64,000 bases of DNA from positions 639,740,306-639,804,305 of the forward strand of contig NC_057863.1 of assembly GCF_019393635.1 (NCBI RefSeq), written 5' to 3'. The notes below the pieces were generated by a model that searched no databases, was not told where the DNA came from, and was given only the letters and a program-made list of their open reading frames with translations. The position numbers and the translations under genes were made by a program. Of the stretch, positions 31,913 through 43,524 are shown one piece after another (the first letter of the stretch is position 1; each line of letters starts with the position of its first letter). This DNA comes from Dromiciops gliroides (Eukaryota > Chordata > Mammalia > Microbiotheria > Microbiotheriidae).

Positions 31913-32870
31913 ATGAGGAGTTATCTAGAATTGGGAGAGGTGCCTCTAAGGTATTGAGTTCCCTGTCATTGGAAGTCTTCAGATGGAAGTCAAGTGACTG
32001 CTTGTTTTGGAACATCATTGAGGTCATTCTTGGGTTTGACTGGTCACTCTGAAATACCTTCTAACTCAGAGATCTGGTTATTCTGGTGCCTTCCACCCAA
32101 CGCCCCAGGGAAGGGGAACACATGTGCACAAGCCCACATACATAGAGACCCATGTGTTTCCTCCTGTTGTGAGTGACCTACGCTCTGACCTAGAGGACTC
32201 TTGTCCTCCTTCCCCTTCAGAAGGGCTCCTCCGGGAAAGAGGAGGGTGAGCCCCCGGTCACTCCAACAAGGCCCTCCCCAGACAGGATGTGGGCTGGGGA
32301 GGCAGGGTGTGGGGGGGTGTGGAGGGGGATTTCTGTTTCCCAGCCCAGCTCCCTTCCGGAAAGGGATGCTGCAGAGAGACTGCCGCCCCCCAAAATGACA
32401 GGTGAGATTTCCGGGCCTTTGGAGATGTCTTGGGCGGACAGCAGGGCTGGTCCAGGATGTTTAAGATGGTAGTGAGGAGTGGGGGTTGGGGGGGGGCTGA
32501 GACAGAGAGCTGATGATTATAAACAACCCCCCCCCAGCTCCACTCAGGGGAGCCCGGGAGAACCGGAGATGGAGAGCCCGCTATTCTGTCTTATCTTTAA
32601 ACTCCTCCTCCCTCTCTCCTCCTCCTTGTTCTCCCAAATGCACCCTCAGCCCCTGGCATTAGCACCCCACTTCCCTCCTCTTCTGCTCTCTTCAGGTTCC
32701 CCAGAGCTGCTGAGGGAAAGCCCGCACTCCTGGGGTAGATCTGTCCTACAGGATCCTCTGTTTCCCCATCTGCACGGTGAAAACCATTTTCACCATCTTC
32801 CCCATCTGTGAAGTGAGACCTTGGTGAGGGTGGCGGAATAGACAGGAAGATGGCAGTGGAGAAATACATA
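31913..32870. other. Repeat-poor intergenic segment
   Basis: GC-rich in 32200-32480. No domain-bearing frame or splice-consistent exon recognised. Confidence 0.45.
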
Positions 32871-32985
32871 TAAGCATATATCTGTGATATACATGGATGT
32901 GTGTTATGTATGCATGTGTGAGGTATGCGTGCATGTGTGTGTGTTATGTATGTGTGCATGTGTGTGTTTATAGGTAAACACACAT
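32871..32985 (+). repeat. (TATG)n/(TG)n microsatellite
   Basis: Imperfect GTGTGTTATGTATGCATG units. Confidence 0.85.
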
Positions 32986-34495
32986 ATGTCTCAGGAAGCA
33001 ATGAGTGTGGGGACAATTGGGATTTCAGTCCTGTCTGGGACCCAGAAATACCCATCAGCCTCCCCACCCTATTCTCTTCTCCTATTTCCCCTCCCCGTCT
33101 TGGGTGGGGCAAATACCTTGAGCAGCCCTCATCCTGCCTCCGACACAAGCCCAGACACCCCTTCCCCACAAACACAGCTCAGATGGCAACAGATTGCCAG
33201 CCAGTTAACCTGCTAAACCACATTCCAGCTCTTTGTCTGGGATCTCCAAGGGAAAGGAGGTGAAGGGGCCCACCCACCTCTCCCTGGATCCCAAGAGCAA
33301 TGGGGCCCTTACAGCAGAAAGAGAAGGCAGACGGAGGGCAGGGATTCTTAGGCCCACCGAGGTGTGATTCTCATCGAAGGCCCCTGCCCGTGGGGACAAC
33401 AGGAGGGATAGAAATGGGGCGGGAGAAGGGACCTCTTACAGGTTGCATGTGCTAGACTCAGGAGTGGGGGCTGCTGGGAGGGAGCCTGAGGCCCAGCCTG
33501 CTCCCCTCGTCCTCTCCTCCCTTTCAGCCCTCCTCTGGGCTGTTCCTTCTGCTTGGTCAGCCTCTGCCTCCCTCCTCTCTGCCCTCCTTCTATCTCCTCA
33601 GCCAGGCTCTGTTCCTGTCCCAGGGACACTCTGTCCCTCTCCCCTACTGCCATCTCCTTCCTCCAGCCTCCTTCTCTTCAGCCTCCCTCCTCCCTTAAGC
33701 TCTTGCTCCAGCCTGCCTGATTCCTCCCCCCCCCCCTTCTTCCTGACTCTCCTGACAGGATAGCCAGCTCCCCCTCCTCTCCTTACCCCCCTACTCTTTT
33801 CTCTTGTGCCCTATCTTTGCACCTCTGAACTTGTCTCTCTTCTCCCAGCTTCTGGTCTCCCCTGACTCCCTTCCTCCTGCCTCCTACAATTCTCTGACCC
33901 CCTTGATTCTGGCCTCTTTTATGGTCCTGGGGGCATGGGACGGGAAGCATCCCCTTCCTTACCCTAGGGTTCACTGATGGCCTGTTTGCAGGAGGTCCTA
34001 GAATCTTAGGAGGCCAACAGACATTGGGAAAACAATGGTTGTTGTGGAGTTGGCTGATCTCCTGGGGCTCCCTCGGCCCTGGGAAATACCTTTAGGAAGT
34101 GGTCCTAATAGTCACTAGCCACCCCTCCCCCTTGGCTTCCCTCTGCTTCCCACGCAGTGCTGCTGCTAAGCCCCCCCCCCCCCCACTATGGCCTGAAGTC
34201 AAGTCTGGATGCCTTTAGGCCCCCAGATGTCCAATCTCTCTTCACCTGATTTTGGACCAAAGTGGGGCGCGGGCCTCCCAGGCACAGGCAAACTCAGCCC
34301 TGCTTCTAATCCTCCTCCGCCCTCTGGCCCCAGCTGTTGTTTTGCTGATCCTGAGGCCAGCCCAGGCCCGGCCCAAGCCAAAGGCTTCAGCGATCCCTCG
34401 GGGGTTCCCTCCTTGGTCTTTCCATGTAGTCATCTCATCGAGGGCCCCCATCTGCTGGGCAGGATTAAAGGGAGGGCAAATCACTGCTGGAAATA
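32986..34495. other. Intergenic segment with a pyrimidine-rich core
   Basis: 33490-33940 is strongly C/T-rich on the plus strand; the rest is mixed GC. The long frames reflect composition only. Confidence 0.5.
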
Positions 34496-34499
34496 GTCA

Positions 34500-34685
34500 T
34501 GAGGCAGTGCGGTTCAGTGGGAAAGGCACTGTACTAGTAGTCTGAGGCCTCCCTCCTGGCCTCTCCTGCTTGATCTCTCTGTGACCTGAGGCACGACACT
34601 TCCCTTTCCTTGGACTTTGTTTCATCTGTAAAAAGAGAGGCTTCAAGACAGTCTCTGAGGTCCTCTTCAGCTCTAATAGATGAGC
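34500..34685 (+). mobile_element. MIR-type SINE
   Basis: GTGCGGTTCAGTGGGAAAGGCACTG..CTCTGTGACCTGAGGCACGACACTTCCC..TTTCATCTGTAAAAAGAGAGG; sense MIR. Confidence 0.75.
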
Positions 34686-34704
34686 CTCTGATTCTCCCGG
34701 CCAT

Positions 34705-35180
34705 CGAGCCCTGACTTGGAGTCAGGAAGACCTGAGTTCAAATCTTCCCCCAGACACTTACTAGCCATGTGACCCTGGCCAGGTGTCTCACCTTCAGCTT
34801 CCTTATCTATGAACTGGAGATAAGAATAATGACGATCTGGGGCAGCTAGGTGGCGAAGTGGAATAAAGCACAAGCCCTGGATTCAGGAGGACCTGAATTC
34901 AAATGTGACCTCAGACACTTAACACTTACTAGCTGTGTGACCCTGGGCAAGTCACTTAACCCCAATTGCCCCACGGAAAAAAAAAGAATAATGCCGATCT
35001 TACAAGGGTTGTTTTGAGGACCAAATTAGATTATATATAAATATATATACACCCCTCCACATATTTTGTATGTTTATAATATTGTCTATGGTATATAATG
35101 TATATAATAAAGATATAATATTGTATCTATAATGTATATAAAGTGCTTTTACATATTTTCAAGTACTGTGTAAATGCTTC
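34705..35180 (+). mobile_element. CORE-SINE with L2/MIR-type tail, split by a SINE
   Basis: B box and CORE at 34715-34837. After the insert, ACAAGGGTTGTTTTGAGGACCAAATTAGAT and AAAGTGCTTTTACATA..GTGTAAATGCTTCTTGCTG form an L2/MIR-like 3' end with an A/T-rich expansion. Confidence 0.75.
34840..34982 (+). mobile_element. Nested CORE-SINE with 17 bp target duplication
   Basis: Flanked by AAGAATAATGACGATCT and AAGAATAATGCCGATCT (one mismatch). Confidence 0.93.
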
Positions 35181-35309
35181 TTGCTGTTGCTGTTGGTTTC
35201 ATTTCCTTCTTCCTCTCCCTGCCTAGAAACAAAGATTGGAGTGGGGAGACAAGACAAAGTGAGAAGGTATATGGGGGGAAGACAGGGCGGAGATGAGCAA
35301 GCTAGGAGA

Positions 35310-35402
35310 GAGATATCAACCAATCAATCGACACTTATTAAGTGCCTACTATATGCCAGCTGCTGAGCTAAGCCCCGGATGTGAAACACATTAGGCAGAA
35401 AA
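35310..35402 (-). mobile_element. L2 3' end fragment
   Basis: CCAATCAATCGACACTTATTAAGTGCCTACTATATGCCAG; antisense L2 terminus. Confidence 0.72.
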
Positions 35403-35924
35403 GGGGCCTGGGGGAAGAGATGATGGAAGAAAGGGCAGAAATGAGACAGAGACATGAGGGCAGAAACAGGGGAAAGAAAAGGAAGGAGGGGGAGACAATG
35501 AGGGAAGAGGAGAGACAAGGCACAGAGCTGGGGCAGGAGAGATGGGGCCAACAGAGCAGGGGCTGAGCAGAAGTGGGGTGGAGATTGAGCGGGGTGAGGG
35601 TGCAGTCAGGGGAGAGACAAGGAAAGAGAGAGGTCGGAGACTGAGTTGGAGGGGGGCTCAGCCGGCTGCAGTTCCCACCTTGGTCTCCGCTGAGCAAAAA
35701 AGAGCCTGTCTGTGGGCCAGGAGGGGCAACTGAGGGGAGGATGGGGAGGGGGCTCCTGAGTGGAGGAACTGAGGGACAATGGGAAGGCCCTCTGGACTCC
35801 AACCAGCCCAGCTCCCGAAGCTTGGGTTTCCTCCATTCACTCTCTCCCTCCCCCCCCCCCCAGTAAAGAGCCACTTTAGTTACTTACATGCTATTTTGCA
35901 TACATCTCTTTAAAAAAAACAACA
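35403..35924. other. Purine-rich intergenic segment
   Basis: G/A-rich on the plus strand up to about 35800; no gene supported. Confidence 0.45.
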
Positions 35925-36106
35925 ACATTTAAAATAATATTTTATTTTCCCCCAGTTACATATATAGTATTTTTTTTTTTGCAGGGCAATGAGGGTTACG
36001 TGACTTGCCCAGGGTCCACAGCTAGCACATGTCAAGTGTCTGAAGTCGGATTTGAACTTGGGTCCTCCTGAATCCAGGGCCAGTGCTTAATCCTCGCAGA
36101 TGCCCC
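35925..36106 (-). mobile_element. L1 3' end stub plus CORE-SINE
   Basis: AATAATATTTTATTTTCCCCCAGTTACATAT (L1 3' end, 35934-35967) is followed by a minus-strand SINE at 35968-36106. Confidence 0.8.
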
Positions 36107-36515
36107 CTCTTAAATTTCTCCTTAAGAGATGGCCCAAGCCTGTCCAGCCTCAGGCGCCATCTTCTGGCTAGCCTGAGTATTAAGACCTGGCCTTTTTTAG
36201 AGTGGAGAAAAAACCCAAAATCTAAGGAATCCAACTTTATTCCCTTGCTTATGCTACTTGATCCCCTCCCTCTGCCTGCCAGAATTTCTTCTGAGAACTT
36301 CTAAGGATTAAGACTCAGAAGCTTCTTGAGGGTGATTTATCTTTCTGGAGATTCCTCAGCCTCCGTGGCCCCACCATCCCCAGGCATGGTGTCATCTTTA
36401 CTCTTCTCTCTGCCCTCTGACCCCCACGCCCCCACTGATTAATCAGTCCCCAAGGCTTGTCCTTCCAACCTCCTCAAGCTCTCCAGGGGGCATCCAGCCC
36501 CTTCTTTCCCTGTAG
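36107..36515. other. Unassigned intergenic segment
   Basis: No supported gene or repeat. Confidence 0.45.
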
Positions 36516-36528
36516 ATGGCTACCATTC

Positions 36529-36682
36529 TTTTGTTGTTGTTGTTTTGTGGGACAATGAGGGTGAAGTGACCTGCCCAAGGTCACACAGCTAGTAAGTGTC
36601 AAGTGTCTGAGGCTGGATTTGAACTCAGGTCCTCCTGAATCCAGGGCCTGTGCTTTATCCACTGCGCCACCTAGCTGCCCCT
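36529..36682 (-). mobile_element. CORE-SINE with 15 bp target duplication
   Basis: Flanked by GATGGCTACCATTCT and GATGGCCACCATTCT. Confidence 0.93.
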
Positions 36683-36779
36683 GATGGCCACCATTCTAGT
36701 GCAGGTTCCTCATCGTCTCTGACCTGAATGGTTCTGATAGCCTTCTCCCTGACCTCTCTGCTTCCAGCCTCCCTCCACT

Positions 36780-37145
36780 CAGTCAGCCAACAATTAAGCC
36801 CTGACTATGTGCCAGCTACTCCGTTAAACCCTGGGGATACCAAAGAAAGGCAAAAAAACAATCCCTGCCCTATAGGAGTTCACAGTTTAATGGGGAAGAT
36901 AACATACGAATAATTATGTACAAACGAGATACAGACGCGATAACTAGGAAATAATTAGCAGAGGGAAGGCACTAGTATTAAAGGGGGTTGAAAAGTTTTC
37001 TTCCAAAAGATGAAATTTTAGTCGGGATTCCAAGGAAAACACAGAAGCCAGGAGACAGAGATGCAGAGGGAAAGCATTTCAAGCACGGGAGACAGGCCAA
37101 TGAGAATGTCCAGAGCTGAAACTGGTGTGTCTTTTCTAGGAACAT
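36780..37145 (-). mobile_element. L2 fragment
   Basis: CCAACAATTAAGCCCTGACTATGTGCCAGC..CAATCCCTGCCCTATAGGAGTTCACAG..CATTTCAAGCACGGGAGACAGGCCAATGAG; antisense L2. Confidence 0.75.
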
Positions 37146-37583
37146 CAAAGGTGCCAGTGTAATCTCCCTCCATTAACTGGTCCCTCTTCCAAAAACCTTG
37201 AATAGCATTCCATGGAAACTCCTGCCTTTGAGATTCAAGGCTCTCCCATGATCTGGCACCCCCCTCATCTCAACCATCTTCCTTATCTCCTGCTACTCTT
37301 CTGGGATGCTGTCGACTGCTGGACAAAATTGGACAGCTCAGAGTTCCCATTCTTCTGCTGTTATTCACACTGTTTCCCAGCACCTGGAACAGACTACCCC
37401 TTTCCATCTCTGCCCGATCCTCGTTCTAAAACATCTACCTGTGGGGGTTGTCATAAGGCTTAAATGATATAGTGTTTATAAAGCACGAGTGTATACACAC
37501 ATGTGTATGCAGGTATGTATGTATATGTGTGTATACATATATACTATATAAATATCAACTATTATTATTAAGACTGGAAGAGG
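37146..37583. other. Short L2-like stretch and (TATG)n microsatellite
   Basis: 37197-37440 resembles sense L2 (CCTTTGAGATTCAAGGCTCTCCCATGATCTGGC). 37490-37560 is TATG/TATA-rich, then ATT units. Confidence 0.55.
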
Positions 37584-37729
37584 GGCCTGCTAGGTGGCAC
37601 AGTGGATAGAGCACCGGCCCTGGATTCAGGACCTGAGTTCAAATCCGGCCTCAGACAATTGATACTTACTAGCCATGTGACCCTGGGCAAGTCACTTAAC
37701 CCCCGTTGCCCTGCCAAAAGAAAAAAAAA
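37584..37729 (+). mobile_element. CORE-SINE with target duplication
   Basis: Flanked by AAGACTGGAAGAG/AAGACTGGAAGGG. Confidence 0.9.
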
Positions 37730-37734
37730 AGACT

Positions 37735-37890
37735 GGAAGGGACTCTAGAGACCATCCAATCCAATCCCCTCATTTTACAAAGGAGGAAACTGAGGTCCCC
37801 CTGTCCAAGGTCACTCGGGTATTGACAGAGCCGGCCCTTGAACTCATCTCCTCTGACTCCACTTCCAGCATGCTTTTCCACTGCCTTCCG
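37735..37890 (-). mobile_element. MIR fragment
   Basis: CATCCAATCCAATCCCCTCATTTTACAAAGGAGGAAACTGAGG..GGTCACTCGGG; antisense MIR, directly beside the SINE. Confidence 0.72.
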
Positions 37891-38059
37891 AAGACATCCC
37901 TTCCCCTTTGAGCCATCACTGCAGTAATTCTCCAAATTCCTATGGTTAATTGCAGGAGGTGGGGGGGGGGGGAAGAAAGTTCCTAGGGACTTTATACTTG
38001 CCCTATTTTTCCTTCTTTGTCATTCAGTAATTTGAGGGGTACATGTATCTACTCTAGTA

Positions 38060-38280
38060 GATCACAGTGGATAGAATATTGGGGTTGGAGTCAAGAAGTT
38101 GAGTTTAAATCTGGTTTCAGGCACTTATTAGCTGTGTGACTCTGGGCAAATCACTTAACTTCTTTCTACCTCAGTTTTCTTAACTGAAAATGAGCATAAG
38201 ATAGCACTTATCTCCCAGGGTGGTTGCAAGGATCAAATGGAGTATTTTATAAACACTTGGCACATAGTAGGTGCTTAAAC
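38060..38280 (+). mobile_element. CORE-SINE with MIR/L2-type tail
   Basis: TGTGTGACTCTGGGCAAATCACTTAAC CORE, then CCAGGGTGGTTGCAAGGATCAAATGGAG..ACTTGGCACATAGTAGGTGCTTA. Confidence 0.8.
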
Positions 38281-38340
38281 CACCCCCCCTCCTCTTGCAG
38301 GCAGGAACTCTGCCAGTATTCCTTTTTGTGTTCTTAGTGG

Positions 38341-38610
38341 AGAGGGAGTGTAGTGTGGTGGATGGAGAACTGGTCAGGAAGACCTGGGATCAAGTACTGA
38401 CTTTAATGCATATGACCCAAGAGACCTAGGGGAAATCATTTAACTATTTAGTTGTCAGACCATATAGGATCACAGAATGAGAGCTGGAGGGAGCCTTAGA
38501 GGACATTGAGTCCATCCCCCTCGTTTTATAGTTGGAGGAAACGGAAGCCCAGCTGCGATGGGATCTGAATTTAGGTCTTCCTGACTCAAATTGAGGTCAG
38601 CTCTTTCTAC
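38341..38610. mobile_element. Two MIR-type relics, head to head
   Basis: 38341-38455 is a sense MIR-like head and CORE (GTGTGGTGGATGGAGAACTGG). 38465-38605 is an antisense copy (GAGAGCTGGAGGGAGCC..CGTTTTATAGTTGGAGGAAACGG). Confidence 0.6.
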
Positions 38611-38649
38611 CACCCTACAATGCAGATGCATTGCTGAAGGAGTGTTCTT

Positions 38650-39540
<891 letters not shown>

Positions 39541-39576
39541 GAGGGAGTGTTCTTAGTGGGAGTTGCCTATACCAAT

Positions 39577-39935
39577 TGTAACGATTGGAATAACGCCACC
39601 TGCTGGATACTTACTGTAGAAGAGTTCTGCCCATGAAGGGAAGGTCTTTGAGGGCAAGACCAGGAGTCAGGAAGTGACGCGGGCTAGTGGGAGGAGGAAG
39701 GAAGAGACTGGCGCTCAGTCTCGCGCTCTTTCCTGAGGACTCTGGTGGAGAGTGGAGCTAGAAATGTGCTCTCCCTTTAATAGATAGGAATCTAGGCCTT
39801 TCTCTCTCTCTTTACCCAAATTCTTATTCTCCTTAATAAATGCTTAAAAGTCTAACTCTTGCTAAAGCTTATAATTTATTGGCGACCACTCATTAGATAT
39901 TTTAGACAGTTTAGCTAGAATTTTAGCCCTTAACA
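39577..39935 (+). mobile_element. Solo LTR, same ERV family, complete ends (fossil)
   Basis: 359 bp beginning TGTAACG and ending TTAACA, flanked by CAAT on both sides (39573-39576 and 39936-39939). It contains AATAAATGCTTAAAAG and GGCGACCACTCATTAGAT, shared with 30348-30809. No internal genes. It looks whole as a solo LTR. Confidence 0.78.
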
Positions 39936-40319
39936 CAATGAAATCACAGGTTTGGTTCCTCCCCATCTCCTTGCCACTCCTCCCCCCCCCAAAAAAAGAG
40001 TCATCAGGTGAGCTTGAAATCTGGTACAACCTAGATATTTCCTAAGGACTAGATTTGTTCTGCAGACAGTAAGACTGGGATCGGATTGGAAACCAGAGAG
40101 ATTTCTATTAAGTCAGTGGGAACTTCCTAACCATAAGATGTGCTTAGCAGTGGAGTGGCCCACCCCCAGCATTCTAGGACTCCCTTCCCTGGGGGTCCTC
40201 CAGTTGCTGCTGCATGACCACTTGCCAGGGGAGGATCTTGGTTAGGTCCTGGTTGGAGCAGGTGGTCTCTGAGGCCCCTTCCGGCTCCTAGAGGCTATGG
40301 TGTGTTTGTCCAATGGGTT

Positions 40320-40490
40320 TGACAGTCCCTTGACTTCACAAAGTCCTTGAGTGGTCCCCGGAAGGGACCATGGAGATCAGCTGGTCACTCTCTTCCCTTT
40401 TTATAGATCACAAACCTGAAGGCCAAGGAGGTTGAGGGACTTATTCAAAGTCACACAGGCAGTAACCGGCGGAGGATCTGAACCTAACAA
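40320..40490 (-). mobile_element. MIR fragment
   Basis: CCCTTTTTATAGATCACAAACCTGAAGGCC..CTTATTCAAAGTCACACAGGCAGTAA..GAGGATCTGAACC. Confidence 0.7.
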
Positions 40491-40494
40491 GGGT

Positions 40495-40668
40495 TGAATA
40501 AGTTCAAGGGAAGTCATTTAACCATTGTCGGCCTCAGTTTCCTCAACTGTAAAATGGGTGTAATAACAGGATCTACATTATAAGGTTATTGTGAGAATTA
40601 CATGAGATATCTGTAATGTCTACAAACCATTTTAGCAAAGTTCCTGGCACATAGTTGCCTGTCCGTCC
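40495..40668 (+). mobile_element. MIR fragment
   Basis: CTCAGTTTCCTCAACTGTAAAATGGGTGTAATAAC..ATTGTGAGAATTACATGAGAT..AAAGTTCCTGGCACATAG. Confidence 0.8.
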
Positions 40669-40669
40669 A

Positions 40670-41300
40670 TCATTTTTGAAGAGAGAACCGATGACATCAC
40701 CTCCTGAATCGTTTGTGAATTGGATTTAAGTGAGGCAGAGGCGCACCAAAGTCAGCACAAAGTCAGCAGCCTCGATCTCCTCTTCCAGACTCATTGAAGT
40801 CCAGGGGCTGGACAAAGTCAGGACCGGGGTGATGGCCCGGGATGTAGTGGAGGACCTTGGCGTCTTTGAGGGCTAACGGAGCTCTGGGCATTCCACAGCC
40901 CCTGTTCCAGCCACCTTCACAGCCATTGGAACAAACTATTTTCATCTGCCCTTTTTTGTTTGTTTGTTTTTTGGTGAGGCAACTGGGGTTAAGTGACTTG
41001 CCTAGGGTCACACAGCTAGTAAGTGTCAAGTGTCTGAGGCTGAATTTGAACTCAGGTCCTCCTGACTCCAGGGGCTGGTGCTCTATCCACTGCACCACCC
41101 TAGCTGCCCCTCATCCACCCATTTTGACAGGGGAAGTCTTCACATGCTTGGGGTAGACACCCCCAACTCACTGATGACTTTTGTGGCCCATCAGTTACCC
41201 TCAACCTGGTTTAGCTCATCTGCCATGACAGTTTACCAGGGTATGGCCACTGCATTTGCTACAGCTTCTTGGAGCCTTGGGTGAGGGTTGGGGTGAATCA
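40670..41300 (-). mobile_element. Unclassified marsupial repeat, about 470 bp, split by a SINE
   Basis: 40672-40860 is the reverse complement of the CACTGGACTTCAATGAGTCTGG module also at 9230, 13297 and 48430. 40861-40950 and 41110-41300 extend it (CATGCTTGGGGTAGACACCCCCAACTCAC, GGCCCATCAGTTACCCTCAACC), so here it is longer than the module alone. Confidence 0.6.
40952..41109 (-). mobile_element. CORE-SINE nested in the unclassified repeat
   Basis: Minus-strand copy with a TTTGTTTGTTTG tail and ACCCTAGCTGCCCC head. Flanks TCATCTGCCC and TCATCCACCC may be a decayed target duplication. Confidence 0.9.
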
Positions 41301-41379
41301 TGTGGACACGAAAAGTAGATGAGCAAGCAGCTTGGCAGGCCCTCACCCCCACACTCCCCCATATGCCCCATATACCCCA

Positions 41380-41565
41380 TACTACATGGTACATAGTAGG
41401 CATTAGATAAATGCTTATTCCCTTTCCCCCTTCCCCCTATTTACTTGCACCAGGCATTGTGCTAAGTGGTTTGTAGATATCCTGGAGATAAGAGTACAGA
41501 GATAAGAATTAAAACCAGTCCTTGTCTTCAAGAAGCTTTCATTTTACTGTTTACTGACCTGGGGG
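41380..41565. mobile_element. Two L2 3' ends
   Basis: Sense terminus at 41380-41425 (GGTACATAGTAGGCATTAGATAAATGCTTATT) and antisense L2 at 41448-41560 (CACCAGGCATTGTGCTAAGTGG..TTCAAGAAGCTTTCATTTTAC). Confidence 0.62.
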
Positions 41566-41784
41566 ATGGGGAAAAGGGGGATCAGCAAGGTTTTGTGCCA
41601 ATCTTTCCTTCTCTGTTTGAGGATGGCATGTGGGGTGAGGTGGAGAGTCTGGAATCAGGGATGGATGACTCCCCGGGGTCCTGATTCTTTTCCTCCATGG
41701 CCCACCCACCCCCAAGGACTGCTGGTAGGCCCAGAAACTGAGTGCAGTTCTCCCCATCCCCTGCCTCCCCCCCAGAACACAAAG

Positions 41785-42616
41785 TTGGTCCTGAGGCTCC
41801 ATTTTATTGGCTCTCAAAGCAGAAAACAAGAAGGTGGGTGGGGGAGGGAGCATGCTAGTGAAGAACAGGCTCTTGAGGGACAAACAAAGGTGCTTAATCG
41901 GGTGCTTTCCAGGCCAAGAGTCCAGGTGGCACTGGACCTATGTCCCAAGCGAGCTTCCTGAACGGAGGGCCTGGAAATCTGGAACTTGGGGGGAAAGTGG
42001 ACAGCTGGGCTGGAGGGGGCTGAATCTGGGGCTGAGTGGGCAGGGACGGAGACACTCTGGGTGTTGTGTCTGCTCAGGCAGAAGTGGTCCAGGAAACCCA
42101 AGTGAGTAGGGGTTGTGGGAAGAATCTCAGGGGAATGAGGCCATGGGGGAGTTGAAGGTGAGGTCATCAGTGGAGTTCAGAGTGCCTCAAGGGCAGGGCT
42201 GTTGGACCTCCTGAGGTTCCCAGGCCTCTAGCACCTTGCTGGGAAGCAGGGGGCTTTGGTAGGGGGTAGGGAACTTTGGGGTTTTCAGCGGGAACATTTG
42301 AATTGAGACTGAAGATTTGAGGGGGAGGTGGTGTTCTGGTGAGGGGAAGTCTTGGATTATGGACTCATAGGTCCTTTCCAGAGAGGAGGTATTTTAGGCC
42401 CCCCAGAACAAGGGAGAGCCCATGTATCTCTAGGAGTTCCAGGCTGCAGGACACCGGGTTTGAGGTGGGCTGGGAACAGGGACCCTCCAGCATCTGGGAA
42501 TGGAGAATGAGAGATGGCTTTGGGATGCCGTGGTGGGGAGCTGGAGCCGGGAGTTCAGAAACTTGGGGCACAGCGTCTCTGGGACCTCCGGTCCGGGCTC
42601 TTTGATCACGCCTCAC
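41785..42616 (-). other. TMEM88B: TMEM88B 3' UTR (predicted)
   Basis: About 830 bases from the TMEM88B stop codon to the cleavage region. No transposon is recognised in it, unlike the surrounding DNA, which fits a transcribed exon. Confidence 0.6.
41803..41808 (-). terminator. TMEM88B: Poly(A) signal AATAAA of TMEM88B
   Basis: Minus strand reads CCAATAAAATGG, followed about 28 bases later by GU-rich TTTGTGTTCTGGGG. Cleavage would fall near 41785-41790. Confidence 0.65.
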
Positions 42617-42904
42617 TCACACCCAATCCCGGGCTTGGCTGTCGCCCTCCCTGCCCTGGGTTTTCAGGCAGCTTCCTTGGGATTCTAGGCAGCTTCCCTG
42701 GGGCTTGGTTGAGGAACCACGGGCACAGGCTGTGGCCCAGGGCGGCGGCGGCAGCAGCGGGCACAGACGGCGGATCAGACGCCCATAGGCAGCTGAGGCC
42801 AGCACCAGCAGAGGGGGCAGCGTCAGGAAGCCCAGGACAATGAGCGCAGACGAGCTGCGATCGTCCAGCAGGGCGCGGCATGGGGGGGACTCGGAGCGCA
42901 GCAC
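42617..42904 (-). CDS. TMEM88B: TMEM88B exon 2 (second membrane segment and C-terminus)
   Basis: The last exon encodes 95 residues. It starts after acceptor CTCTCCAG (phase 0) with VLRSESPPCRALLDDRSSSA, then a hydrophobic segment LIVLGFLTLPPLLVLASAAY, then the basic stretch GRLIRRL. Spacing and residues follow the TMEM88 family (LRSxxPPCxAxLxD, GFLxLxPLLVLAxAxYxRL). The chain ends in Asp-Trp-Val at the TGA (42619-42617). TMEM88 itself ends in Val-Trp-Val, a ligand for the Dishevelled PDZ domain that damps Wnt signalling, so a similar role is possible but inferred. A Pro-rich segment and a short duplicated SCLxxQG unit lie between the basic stretch and the end. Frame intact. Confidence 0.88.
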   Translation of the reverse strand: MLRSESPPCRALLDDRSSSALIVLGFLTLPPLLVLASAAYGRLIRRLCPLLPPPPWATACARGSSTKPQGSCLESQGSCLKTQGREGDSQARDWV

Positions 42905-42914
42905 CTGGAGAGGG

Positions 42915-43170
42915 AGGAGGGAAGGTGGGGCACAGACACAGCACCCCCCTCTTCTGTGGGAGGGAGTAGGTCACCGACATAGCACCCCCTTACTGTGAGA
43001 AGGGGTGGGGTACAGACAGCGCACCCCCCCTCCATTGTGGGAAGGCATGGGACACATACATAGCACCCCCAGTCTACCCTGGGAGGGGTCAGTCAGACAC
43101 TGAATTTCCCTTCCACTGTGGGGAGGGAGTAGGTCACCGACATAGCACAGACACAGCACCCCCCTCTCTT
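42915..43170 (+). repeat. Imperfect minisatellite in TMEM88B intron
   Basis: About five degraded copies of a 45-60 base unit built from GGGAGTAGGTCACCGACATAGCACCCCCCT and TGTGGGAGG blocks, beginning about 10 bases from the exon 2 acceptor. Confidence 0.75.
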
Positions 43171-43524
43171 GTAGGCCTGGACTGGGACTTCCTGGGACTC
43201 CCCTGCCATCCCCAAATGTTCCCCAATCCTGTCTATTCTTGAAACCTCAGGGTCCTCTCCTACTCAATTCTGCCACCACCTCCCCCAGCCTTTACTCCTC
43301 CCTGCAAGAGGAGCTGGGGAAAGGAGAGGGGAGACCACCCCCCAGCTACTATGATCTACCTCAGCCCCTCCCTCCTTCAGCCAAATTTTCCTTCTCCCTC
43401 ATTTCTGTCCTCCATTCAAACCCTGCTCTCCTGACTCCCCTCCCCTTTCCCCCAGCTTCCTCCCTCCCTCTCCTCTAACCTCCCCCTTCCTCCATCTAGG
43501 CTCAGGTCCCAGGGTTAGAAGGTA

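Noticed and set aside
42915-43170. CRISPR-like repeat and spacer pattern
   Set aside because: Degenerate minisatellite in a mammalian intron; unit and spacing irregular, no cas context.
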